Below, piece by piece: positions 20,805 to 31,390 of a stretch of DNA of 64,000 nt. The position numbers were made by a program, and so were the translations under genes. Each line of letters opens with the position of its first letter. Position 1 is the first letter of the stretch. The DNA is from Lactuca virosa. Taxonomy: Eukaryota; Streptophyta; Magnoliopsida; Asterales; Asteraceae. The stretch lies in contig CAKMRJ010004445.1 of the NCBI GenBank assembly GCA_928212115.1, forward strand, positions 84,261,643-84,325,642, read 5' to 3'. The notes beneath the pieces are model-generated. The model saw only the letters and a program-made list of their open reading frames with translations, was not told where the DNA came from and searched no databases.

Positions 20805-20917
20805 ATTCTAAGAACAAGTGGGTGAGAAGTTCTTGTGGAAGAAAGCTTATTGTCCAGAAGAAGAGAGCCTCACTTAATGACTTTGACAGGATCAAGATCA
20901 TGTTGGCAAAGATAAAG
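20805..20917 (+). pseudogene. Single exon of cytosolic ribosomal protein eL14 (RPL14)
   Basis: The exon is bounded by an acceptor GCAG at 20801-20804 and a donor GTGACT at 20918. It encodes (D)SKNKWVRSSCGRK, then LIVQKKRASLNDFDRIKIML and AKIK, which is the conserved central-to-C-terminal block of plant eL14, a large-subunit ribosomal protein. The family normally has Trp where this copy has Cys (SSWGRK to SSCGRK). The upstream exons and the downstream last exon were looked for and are not visible, so it is an isolated exon, probably a pseudogene remnant or a captured fragment. Reading frame and splice sites are otherwise intact. Confidence 0.75.
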
Positions 20918-21649
20918 GTGACTTAACTTTCAGTTTGCAATTTAAAGATTGAATCACTACCGGACTATTGCTAGAATATGGCTTTTCATTCATGTCTATT
21001 TGAGATGATTTTTTTTTCTTTAATGGTTCTTAATATGATGATAAAACACTTATTTTTGTAGTGAAGTTGCATCTTTTTTCCAATGTATGCAACAAAAATG
21101 GGTTTTTTTTAACTATCTTTGTAGCCATTTTTGTTATCGATAACAGTTTATGCTATGGTTTACCAAATTGGCTGCATAAATTTGTAATAACATGAAACAT
21201 GGCTTCATAAATTGATAAAAAAAAAAAAATATATCGATAGCAGTATGTAGCTATCTCTTTTATTGTCAAATCTCAACATATCCATTTCCTAAGAGTGTCA
21301 ATTAATCCAATACCATCCAATAAATTCTTAACCCACATGTGTAAAAAAATACTAAGCAGTACTGAATGTTGCAGAATTGGTCAATCACTTGCAAATAAAA
21401 GTCAATAGCTGTAAGGAATAAGTGAGAGAAGGGTTTTGCGACATTTAGTAATTTAGTATAAAGAGTAAGTATCAAATTTATAAAATTAATGTTTGGACTT
21501 TTACACATCTTTTGTATTTGTCTCTTATTGAACAAGACAAATGTCACAGTACAATTGGATCACAAGCGAGGAGAAAGTGAGAAGAGAGTTTATTAGTGAG
21601 AAAGAGGAGGAAGGAATGATACTATTGAAACTCATGTTTCTTTATTTAT
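20918..21649. other. AT-rich non-coding interval
   Basis: Intron-like T-rich DNA after the eL14 exon, an A-run near 21219-21231, then the 3' flank of the resistance gene. No supported gene. Confidence 0.4.
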
Positions 21650-24600
21650 CCCCTTGAAAAATATCGGATAGATGACATGTTGGTTAACCACATGGGCAGT
21701 TCTTGCATTCCGAATTCACTTAATGATTAATGCAGTCAGTGAAGTGAGGTGCTGTATTTCTTCTGGCATCGACTCCCAGTGATCCCAACCTCTTAGTTCC
21801 AAGTAGTGAAGGTGGTTCCTTAACTTCTCGATGCCTTGGAGACTCGGGAAAGAATCCAGCTCCTTCGAGAACGGACCAAGTGTCAAATCATTTAAGAAGG
21901 CAAAACATTCAAACATTTCATGAGGCAAGGAAGTCAGGTTGTTGCAATGGCTAATAGACAAAGTCTTCAAAGAATGACACTCGTTGGGCAAATTGGCTAT
22001 TCCTAAAAGACTAGGGCACCTCAAGATAGATAAAAATTCAAGAGATGTAAGACCTTGTATGCTCGTAATGGACACCAGACCATTGCAGTCACTAATTTCT
22101 AAGGAAACAAGAGGATGGGGATGGCATTCATCTATGAGAATAATCTTTGGGCAATGACGAATGACCAAGCCCCGGAGGACAGGCGATATCATTTTTGAGC
22201 TGTTGGGTGCTCCATCTATCCACTTTTCCAGTCTTTCCATACCCCATAGTATGAGTGATCTCAACGATGGAGACAAAGGCTTCGTTGATCCGTTAACATC
22301 AGAGCTCCTTAAGCATGTTAGGCTGTCCATATTCCATAAAAAAAGATTCCGAAGATGTGGTAGGTGCTCAAGTGTCGGAAGAGAGAGGCAGCTCCTACAG
22401 TCATATAATCTGATCTCCACAAGCTTGTCAAGGGGTGTCCATTTCCCTTCATTATGGATTGCCATCTTCGTTACCCATTCTGCAAAATTATCACCTATAA
22501 AGTTGCTAAATGTCAAAATTTTCACATCTCTAGGGGGTTGCAAGCCTTCCAATACATCCTTGTCACCTCTGTTGGAACCTTGATCATCCTCACTCCAACT
22601 GAAATCAATCTCGTCTAAATTTTTCTTTCCAGATAAATCTGCCTTGACAGCATCCTCTTTGCTAGGGACATTCTCTAGATGTGAAATAGAGAGACTTCCG
22701 GTAAGGTTAGTCAAATGGCGTAGCTCTTCAATACCACATCCTTTCCTTCTAAGCACTTTGATGGAAGACAATTTTCGTAGAGAAATCAACTGCCCCACGA
22801 TATTGGCAGGAATCTCTGTGTCTGACATGAAATATCGCAGGCATATCAAATTTCTCATGGTTTCTGGAAACTGCTCAATATCTTCAGGCAACTTCAGAGT
22901 TTGCAAGTGGTATAATTTACCAATAGATTCAGGAAGAACATGGATACCCGTCTATGACAAATCAAGATACCTGAGATGCACCAACCCTCCAACTGAATCG
23001 TCTAACTTCTCAATCTTACAACCTTCGAATTTTAGGATTCGTATGCACTTTAATCGTTGAAATGAAAATTTCGTCTCAACTTCACCCTTAAAGAACAGTG
23101 TATGCAAAGTTCTAGCCATTTTATTCCTTTCAATGAATGTAGAAACTTTGGCTTTGAGTTCATCTTCCTCATTCTGTTCTTGGTAAAAAGCAAGATGTTT
23201 AACCTGAGGGATATGTGCAATATCAGCATTTGTCACATCCACCAGACATAGGCTTTCATGTTTTGAAAGTGACAATGAAAGATCATGCACCAGATCATGC
23301 ATGCTACAATGAGTGATGTGACCATACTCATCCCTTTCAACATCTTCGAACAACGAATTGCTGACCAAAATTTGAAAAATATCATTCCCCACATCCTCCA
23401 TCTCCTTGTTTCTTTCCTCATCCGCTTGAACCAACCCTAAAGCCATCCAAAGTTGGACCAATTCTTCCCTTTCCATGACCGTATCTTTCTTAAAGATGGA
23501 ACAATATACAAAACATTGCTTGGCGATAGAATTGGGGAGATTATCAAAGCTCAGTTCCAAACTCTTTTGAACTCTATCCCTTTCTTCTTCCAGATCCCAA
23601 ACCTTGCTATTTTTTTATTGACAACCACATCTCTGTGTCATTGTAATGTGCCAACATGCCACCTATTACATTTAATAGCAATGGTAAACCACCACATTTT
23701 TCTACAATGTCGCGGCCTATCTTCACCGGTTCCGGGGACGCTGAAGTGCCTGCCACAAACGCTCTTTCTCTGAAGATGTTCCAACAATGATCATCAGAAA
23801 GACCTTTTAAAGGACACAAATCCCTGATCATATCATGAGTTCCGATTTCAAGTTTCCGTGTAGTGACAAGAATGCCACTTCCATTTTGTGAGCTTACATT
23901 TAGCACACAACTCCTAAACTCTTCCTAGTATAGCCTCTCTTCGACCCAAACGTCATCCAAGACGAGCAAATATCTTTTTGATGCCAACTGCTCTTTAAGG
24001 CTTTCAATTAAATTGGTCCTTAAGTCTGAGGTAGGTTTCTTTTTGGCAAGAGACTCGTAGATCTTTGCAAGAAGTGTATTGATGTCAACCTTAACCGACA
24101 CACACAACCATGCTTTAACATCAAAATGTTGCTCGATCTTTTTATCATTGTAGACCGACTTAGCCAAAGTGGTCTTCCCAATCCCGCCCATTCCCACAAT
24201 GGGAACAATGCTAAGTTTTTCTTCTTTTCTTGATTGGGTTAAAAGTTCAATGATATGGAGTTTATCATTATCCCTCCCAACAATTTTAAATTCTTCTTGA
24301 TTTGGAACAGTCTCTCTCCAACGCCAGCAGGGTGTTCATTTTGTAGTCCTAAACTGTTTGCTTCTGTATTGATCTTAAGCAACTTTTCATTGATGTTTTG
24401 GATTTTATGACCTATTTTATAACGAAAGGAAAACATTTTCAAGCTTGGAAGGCACACTACCTTTCTTGCCATCTGATCTTGTTTCTTTATTTGACGCCTC
24501 AGCATCTCGTAATCAACCTCATCCAACACATCATCAGCTTTACCCACTACATCTTTTAGCTGCTTCAGCCACACCATAACAACCTCTGATTCCTTTTTTC

Positions 24601-24766
24601 TCTCCGCATCACGTAACTTGGCATGAATCAGGTCCAACGTGTTGTGAAGGCTGGTCAGCTTTTCTTCGTAACCCCAGGCAATGGCCAGTTCACCTGCAGC
24701 AATAGACAACACCTTTTTCAATATCCCCTCAGCAGCAATAGTGACTAATGCTTCAGCCATTTTCAC
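21650..24766 (-). pseudogene. CC-NBS-LRR (CNL) disease-resistance gene, RGA2-like, broken
   Basis: Intracellular immune receptor of the plant NLR class. The likely start is ATG 24760 (MAEALVTIAAEGILKKV), two codons inside the longest frame. Order: Rx-type coiled coil (24760-24330); P-loop GMGGIGKTTLAK (about 24160-24195); RNBS-A FDVKAWLCVSV; kinase-2 RYLLVLDDVW (Trp typical of CNL); RNBS-B GSGILVTTRK; GLPL as CGGLPLLL; RNBS-D CFVYCSIFKK; MHD as CSMHDLVHDL; then about 15 LRRs to 21716. Lesions: a one-base shift near 24300-24325, TAG at 23925-23927, a 7-A/T run frameshift at 23610-23616, TAG at 22952-22954, and a one-base shift at about 21715 after which LRR-like EFGMQELPMWL continues. CNLs of this type usually have one exon, so introns are an unlikely explanation. 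Probably a pseudogene. Confidence 0.9.
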
Positions 24767-25799
24767 TGTTTAGAAGAGAGAGGAAGAGCGGATCACTGGT
24801 GGAAGAAAGATAGAAAACGATAAGAATCTATGAGATGGTGGAATAAAGAGAGACCCAATGAATGGAAATGGAGATTCATTTGGTGGTGTGTGTAGTGGAA
24901 AATGGTATCAAATTAGAATTGAAGGTGTCTACTAAGTTATACCTTTCCTAAGTTGCAAGTTTAGAACATACACTTTGCTAATTTTCTTTTCTTTTCTTTT
25001 GTTTTTACCTTCTGTCATTATTACTTATCTAAAATATTAATATATCATTATATTTTATGTTTTAATAGTTAATATAAAATGTTTCATTTATAAACTAGAA
25101 TTGATCTTTGTAACTGGTTTATTTTCATTTACCTTTTGTCCTTTTGATATACCTCTATATTGTAATACGATATGTAAATATATCTTTCCATTTTAATCCC
25201 TACATTTCTTTATATGGGTGGAATACTTTTTTCGTATATGGAACATGGGAATTTTTGTAATAATTGTGTCAATGAGAATATAACTAAGAGAAAATTACAT
25301 AAATGGTCCATTTGAAATCCAAAATTCGCATAAATCGTCCCTAACTTTTTTGCTTGATAAGGATGATCTATGTTGTTTTAATTTCCTGTGTAGTTGGTCT
25401 GTTTCATGTTATTACAAATTTGATCCAAAATTGTTGTTTTACCCCTTTTTATTGGTTTTTATTTTTTATATTTTAATTTAATTTAATTAAAAAAAATAAA
25501 AATCCATTAAAACTATCCCTAACCCAACCATCTCAGTTTGTCTTCATGCTTGACGCGATACCTCCCTAAATCTCATGCACTGTCTCGTTACTTCCCTCCG
25601 CAAACAAATGGTGACTCTGTATTTCACATTGTATTGGTTTGCAGTTTGTTTTTTCTTTGTGATCGTAATCATTGATCTTGTGAAGTTTTGGAGGATCTTC
25701 ATACATATTGAGGATGAAACTCGGTTGCCTCTGAGCATGATTGCAATGAGATTTGGACTCTGAGCATGATTGATCTTGTGAAGTATTGGAAGATCTTTA
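24767..25799. other. 5' flank of the CNL gene and AT-rich intergenic DNA
   Basis: 24767-24900 is the presumed 5' UTR/promoter side of the CNL gene, with purine-rich GAAGAGAG runs and no firm TATA call. Around 25262-25480 is a segment reading AAATTACATAAATGGTCC ... AAATCGTCCCTAAC, of a type I associate with dispersed plant repeats. No gene is supported. Confidence 0.4.
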
Positions 25800-26335
25800 T
25801 TGTAACTGTTAATGTCATTTTATCGCAGCCCTACTTGCTTTTTATGTCGTCTTATATCTACTATTGCTTTAAATAGAAAGTAAGTTCCTATCAATTGACT
25901 AAAATATTATTCTTCTCATTATATAGCACTGTACCCTTCATTTATGTCAATTTATAACACTGTGCTTTCTATTTGTGTCTTCTTATAGCTAGTGTGGCTT
26001 TAAGCATAAATTAGGTTCCTATATATAAATTGAGTAAAATATTTTATTTATGTTATTAAATAGCAATGTACTTTTCATTTACATCATTTTATAGCATCCT
26101 ACTTTCAATATATGCCATCTTATAACCATTGTGCCTTTAAATAGATAGTAGGTTGCTATAAATTGAATTAAATGTTATGTTTATGTCATTTTATAGCAGG
26201 GTACTTTTCATTTGTCATTTTATAGCATCCTGCTTTCTGTTACTGTCATTTTATGTCAACCTACTTTCTAGTTATGTCATCTTATTGTTATTGTGGGTTT
26301 AAATAGATAGTAGGTTGCTATTAATTGAGTATTGA
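25800..26335. repeat. Degenerate tandem repeat of about 140 bp (about 4 copies)
   Basis: The anchor AAATAGATAGTAGGTTGCTAT recurs as variants near 25870, 26000, 26140 and 26305. It is accompanied by sub-repeats of ATGTCATTTTATAGCATCCTACTTTC every 50 bases or so. The copies are well diverged. No coding meaning is seen. Confidence 0.65.
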
Positions 26336-27059
26336 TCCGGATGAACAAACTATAATTGCTTAGCTCAACATGGAAGGTGAAAAGCCATCTGTTGTTCAAT
26401 TGAGCATAGAATCTGTGGATGTCTTTTCATTGGGGAATTTTGTCAAACACTTGGTGTTCATAAAATAAGAGGGGGTTCATGGGTAATTCCCTGGTCAATC
26501 CTTTGTTGCAAAGCATTGCCACATTCCAGAAAAGGCTAATGACATAAAAACAGGTAAAATTAGCATCATAAAGAAAACCAACTTTACATAAATAAATAAA
26601 CTACAGGTGACCTGATAAGATCACCATTAAAGAAACAAAGCTTCTCGTGGCTCATGCCACTAGGGTAAACTGGAAAAATAAATAAATAAAAAATACTTAG
26701 CAGTACCTCAAAAGCTCATTTGCATCGTCATCAGAGACTTTATTCTATCAATTGCATATGTGAGGAGGCAGCGATGGTGAGTTGAAAACAAAGACGGACA
26801 ACGGGAGAAAGGTAACTTCTCCAACATTGCTTCCTTTTAAAGGATGTTCTATGAAGAGGGAAGACAAGAAAGAGACAACAAAAAGTTGTTAAATGATTCT
26901 AGTTTTTGTATATTTATTGTTTAGTATGAAACATGGGTCGTAATCTATATTATCATTATTTGGTAAAATCTGGTAATTACCTAAACAAGGATAGATGGTT
27001 TGGGAGGATCTTTTTCTCTCTTCATTATCTTAAATTAAAATTAAAATTAATTGAAAGGA
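26336..27059. other. Intergenic DNA, no supported gene
   Basis: A short open stretch near 26370-26470 (NMEGEKPSVVQLSIESVDVF) is not recognised and ends at a stop. The rest is AT-rich. Confidence 0.4.
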
Positions 27060-27616
27060 AGAAGTCAAGAAGTCAAGATGGGGGGGGGGGGGGTGCTCTG
27101 CGGATCGCGTAAAGCCTCTGCGGAATTAGGATATCTCCGAGGAATTAAGTGTGAGGGTTAATTTAGTAAATTCACATAAAAAACGTCGTTCTTTGGCTTC
27201 CTTCGCTGTGGAAATAGGATTTTTGGGGGAGTTTGATGCGGAAGCAGAAGACGAAGACAGAGGAGATTGTTGCCTGACCAAGGATCAAACAAAAGAGAAA
27301 TGGAGAGGCGATTCCGGAAAGTGCAAGAATTAGACGATGATGTCTTATCCGATGGGTATGGAACTCACGTAAGTGTTCCTCGTTTTGAATTTTGTATGAA
27401 ACCCTAATTAGCATTACTAACGTCGTTTTTTGATTTTATAAATGTGTTATTGAATTAATATTATGTTGAGAATTATGTTGTGTATTGTATGATAGTGTAA
27501 GATATCACAAAAATCCTGATTCTGCCATGTTTACCTGAAGAACAATTCTGCAGAGGAGCTTTGTGAGGAACATATCTGCAGAGGACCTTTATGCGGATTG
27601 CAGAGGCCTCTGCGGA
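27060..27616 (+). other. Possible first exon region of a transposon-borne gene
   Basis: It begins with a run of 14 G and copies of CTCTGCGGA (27097, 27117). An ATG at 27300 starts MERRFRKVQELDDDVLSDGY, followed by a good donor, CACGTAAGT, at 27367-27375. Further CTGCAGAGGA/CTCTGCGG motifs follow to 27615, where a hAT-like element is inserted. Together with the DUF1985-like exon at 29250 it may be a remnant of a MULE- or CACTA-type gene. The evidence is weak. Confidence 0.3.
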
Positions 27617-28703
27617 TAGGGATGAGATTTAAAACCGGAAAACCGGACCGGAACCAGAACCGTTAGAATCGGAATATATAGAACGGTTCCAGTTCCGGGT
27701 TTAAAAATTGGCTTTATCCGGGTTCTGAGTAGTCCGGGTTTGGGTCCATCGGATCCGGGCAAACCGGGTCTAAGAACCGAAACCGGTGTTAAGAACCGAA
27801 ACCACTTTTAGGGGTCGGAACCGGTTTTTGTGAAACGTTTAAAACATGCATATCTCATTTGTTTCAGGTCGGATTGACATACCATTTTTTCCAATGTGTA
27901 TTTTAGAGTTTTTACATGATTTTAGACTATAAGTTTGTCGTTTTTAGTTTTATATTCATGGACTTACAGTCTATCAAAGTCGAGATATTAAAGCTGGAAG
28001 TTTTTAGTTTTTCAGCTTTTTTGTATTCTGTGAAAGTTTTAAAACATGCATATCTAATTTGTTTGAAGACGGATTGACATGTGGTTTTTTCAACTTGTAG
28101 TTTAGAGTTTGTACATGATTTTAGACTATAATTTTGTCATTTTTGGTTTAATATACAATGACTTACAGCCCCCCAAAGTCGGGATATCAATGCTAAAAAT
28201 TTTCAACTTTTCACCTATTTGTTTTTGTACTTTGAATTCTGTGAAAATGTTAACACATGCATATCTCATTCGTTTAAATTCGGATTGACATGTGGTTTTT
28301 TCCAGAGTGTAGATTAGAGTTTGTACATGATTTTAGACTATAATTTTGTCAAATTTGGTTTCATATTCAATGACTTACAGTCCCCTGAAGTCGGGATATC
28401 AATATGAAAATTTTTTAAAGTTCAACCGACTAAATAGTAAGTAATTACAAAAAAAATCCGGGTTTTTCTGGTTTTCCGGTTCTAAACCCACTTTATCCGG
28501 TTTCAACCTACCCACTTTGATGTTTCCAGGTTTTCCGGTTCTAGACCCACTTTACTCGGTACCGTACCCGGAACCGAACCGGAACCGGTTCTATATACCG
28601 GTCCGGTTTTCGGTTCTACAAAATCCCGTTAACCGGTTCCGGGTTTTCCGGGTCCGGGTGCATCCGGTCTGAGTTTGGACCCACTTTCATCCCTATCTGC
28701 GTA
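27609..28703. mobile_element. hAT-type non-autonomous element (1079 bp, 27617-28695) with 8-bp TSD
   Basis: The terminal inverted repeats are TAGGGATGA at 27617 and TCATCCCTA ending at 28695. Flanking 8-mers TCTGCGGA (27609-27616) and TCTGCGTA (28696-28703) match at 7 of 8 positions, the duplication length of hAT transposons. Inside both ends are long inverted CCGGTTCC/GGAACCGG-rich arms (27640-27830 and 28440-28680). The centre holds about three copies of a roughly 200-bp repeat. There is no transposase frame. Confidence 0.8.
27828..28425 (+). repeat. About 200-bp direct repeat, three copies, inside the hAT-like element
   Basis: Anchors AAACATGCATATCTCATTTG and GTACATGATTTTAGACTATA recur in the three units (about 27828, 28025 and 28240), each followed by GACTTACAGTC and AAAGTCGGGATATCAAT. 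The copies are about 80-90% alike by eye. Confidence 0.8.
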
Positions 28704-29242
28704 ATTAATTAATTAATTTTTTTATTTGACGATTTTGAATATGTTGAAAATGTGATTGGGATTTTGTTAATAGACAATGTTGTAAATGTGATTGAGATTG
28801 GTTAAATGTGATTACGATTTTTTATAACTACTTAAAATAAAAATATACTTTAATAAATTTATGTTAATTAGGTTAGTCTAGGTTAAAATTTATAACTATT
28901 TAAAATAACATTGTGTTTTGCTAATTGATGAAATATATGTTTTAAATTGTGTTACAGAAATTGTCCCTCTTGCATAGTACATTGCTATATCGTTTAAAGA
29001 AATTTATCTTATATAGCTTAGGTTAGGTTAGATTAGGTTTAAAATAACATGGTTTGATAAATTTATGTTATATAAATTAGGTTAGTTTTAAATTTATAAC
29101 TATTTAAAATAACAATGTACTTTGATAAATGATGAAATTTATTGTTTTACACAAATTGTCTATCTTGCATAGTACATTGATATATCATTTAAAGGAATTT
29201 GTAGTATTGATGTAATAATTTGCCATATATATTTGTTATCTT
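28696..29242. other. AT-rich interval after the hAT-like element
   Basis: Likely an intron of the host transposon gene. It contains diverged direct repeats (ATTGTCTATCTTGCATAGTACATTG and GATAAATTTATGTTA appear more than once) and ends in a T-rich TTTGCAG before 29250. Confidence 0.4.
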
Positions 29243-29470
29243 TTGCAGCAAAGAATGCGAGGATGGCCTGCAAAATTAACTTTTAAAGGGGTGGTGGGAA
29301 CCGTGTTGAGGAAGTTCATTCCAAAACTAAATAGTAGGCGACTCGAATTATTTCGAGAGAAACCGTTTGGGATCTTCATTGGTATGTCCACCCCGAATGG
29401 TGGCCGGATGCTTTGTCATTTGATGATGTTGCACGAGGTTCGTGATTTATTGTTTAAAGTCGTTTCCTAA
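29243..29470 (+). pseudogene. DUF1985-like exon fragment
   Basis: After an acceptor-like TTTTGCAG at 29242-29249, an open frame reads RMRGWPAKLTFKGVVGTVLR, KFIPKLNSRRLELFREKPFG and later HLMMLHEVRDLLFK, to TAA 29470. The spacing of an F..K.FG element followed by a hydrophobic HLMML stretch resembles DUF1985, which in plants is often linked to Ulp1-like proteases carried by MULE/CACTA transposons. No protease part follows because gypsy LTR sequence starts at about 29471. Family assignment is tentative. Confidence 0.35.
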
Positions 29471-30532
29471 GCTTAGGGTTGCCACACTTGGTGTTATGAG
29501 AGTCCCTAAGTCCGAAAGTTGCCATCTTGGAAGTCTTGTTGCATCCATGCATCACTTTTGTTCATTTTTAAGGATATAGGTTGTTATATTTCAAGTTTAG
29601 GTCCATTTGGGGGCATGAAAGCCGCCAAGTAATCGACTTTATGGGTTAAGACCCTTCAATGGACTCATATCTGTGTTTGGAGCTTTAGATCTTAAGGGAT
29701 TAAGCTATTTATGGGATTATGGCTTAACAGGAGAGTACGTTAAGCGTACAAGCCCGTATGCACAGCGTACAAGCCATGCAACCTGTAAGCGAAGCGTACA
29801 GCTGAGTAATCCCTGCGTACTCAGTAGATTTGGGTTGGCGTATTTTGGGCCTCGGTTTGGGCTGTTTCCTTAGAATTGTGCATTGGGCCTCAGTGGGCCA
29901 TCTTGAATCGACTTTTTGGGTTAGGAAAACGCAATTGGGCTTTGGGATAGGGCCATGTGAAGGGATTGGGCCCAATTGGAAATTGGGCCATATGTTGGGC
30001 GTTGTGGGATTAATTATCTCTTTTAGGTCATTGGTTATGATCTAGATTTTCATTTTGGACAAGGGTATGTTAGGGTAAAAAGGTCTTTTATCCCAGTGAG
30101 AACTTGTGGTTAAGTGATATAGATCCTGATATGTGTGGTATGAGGTAGCCTGTGGGAAATTCACTAAGCTTGCGGGGGCCTGTTATCCGAGTGTGGGCAG
30201 GGCCTGTTATCCGAGTGTAGGCGGGGCCCATTTCTCCTCAACTTGTAACACTACTATTTGCATGATATGTGTGGTATGAGGTATCTTGGGGGAAATTCAC
30301 TAAGCTTCGTGCTTACGGTTTTCAGTTTTGGTTTCAGGTACTTCCGGTAGCAAAGGGAAGAGCTCGGGATGACTGCATTGCACACACCATTATGTTTTCG
30401 CCTGGGTTGATTTTACTCTCATTTTGTTGATATGGATACAGTGACTCATGTTTATGATTGGATGTGTTGACAAATGTTGTTTATTTAATGTTTAAAAATG
30501 AAATTTTTGGGACCATATTTAGTAGTGTTACA
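29471..30532 (+). repeat. Gypsy LTR fragment with GTACGC/GCGTAC motifs
   Basis: It shows homology by eye to the gypsy A LTR (GGATTATGGCTTAA..., GTACGTTAAGCGTAC near 29735, then GGGCC-rich text and AAGCTTCGTGCTTACGG). It ends AGTAGTGTTACA at 30532, and a primer-site-like AGTTGGTATTAGAGAC follows at once. The 5' part of the LTR is missing. Its last 165 bases are the start of the 6-kb duplication unit. Confidence 0.7.
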
Positions 30533-31390
30533 AGTTGGTATTAGAGACTTGGTTTGAGGGATTCGGGCATACTCTCGGGTGTGCCTGAACTCAAACTAAG
30601 GACTATGTATGAAAAAAAAATTTCAAAAGAAAACCATTTTTATAAAAAGGGATTTTTAAGAGGAAACGGGTGCGGTGCATGCAATCAACCGAGCTCAAAT
30701 AAGGTGTCCCAAATTACCCATACGTGTTTATGTTGTGATATGAATTATGAATATGTGAACCGCATGCTAGGTTAGGGATAAGGATCTAGGAAGGATGCCT
30801 TGTGTGCCTACTTTATGAGCTTATTAAACTATATGCTAGTATTGATTAGTCAGTAATATGACGACCTGATTAGGTTATGCGTGGTTCTGGTCACTCGAAG
30901 CACGAATGCTGCTTGCTTTGTGGTTTTAGGAGTTCAAGTTATCTTCAACTAACTAGTAAACGAATACGATAAGTTACACACTATGGGAACTAGATAATTT
31001 TAGAAGGTTAGGTTTTAACGATATTGTGCAAATCTTGTTTCAGTCCTAACCGTTGTAGTGTGAGACCTCTCATTCGAAGAATTATCTGGTTTTAGTAATA
31101 TATGATGGTACCCGCGAGCTAGTTAGGGGGAGATAACAGGGACTTCTTATGCAGCTGATGGTGGATAATGGGATGGAGATCACCCTAGGGGAAGCCTAGG
31201 ATGATATTGGTGCTAAGAGCGGTATTAGAAGAAGGGACTTGGTAGAGTCAAGGCTATCCTTGAGGAAAGTACAGATAGATGTGGAAGGTAGTATAGGCCC
31301 GTACTACTGAAAGAAGAGGATCCATACTCGATTCAAGGATGGCTGCGATAAGACCAGGGAACTTGTAGAATGTATGATCCCTCAATATAG
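30533..31390 (+). mobile_element. Gypsy leader (untranslated) region, copy in unit 1
   Basis: Starts with a tRNA-iMet-type primer site (TTGGTATTAGAGAC, one mismatch to the usual TTGGTATCAGAG). It is homologous to the leader at 33238-34130, but stops abruptly at GATCCCTCAATATAG and jumps into LTR sequence, so the internal region of the first element has been deleted. The open stretches are short and not conserved. Confidence 0.7.

Noticed and set aside
22161..23060. Plus-strand open frames of 138-140 aa
   Set aside because: They are antisense shadows of the CNL LRR region, whose minus-strand reading gives clear LRR motifs.
23607..24239. CNL frame breaks explained as introns
   Set aside because: The breaks are single-base shifts or stops in conserved motifs without GT...AG segments of plausible length; this CNL type normally has one coding exon.
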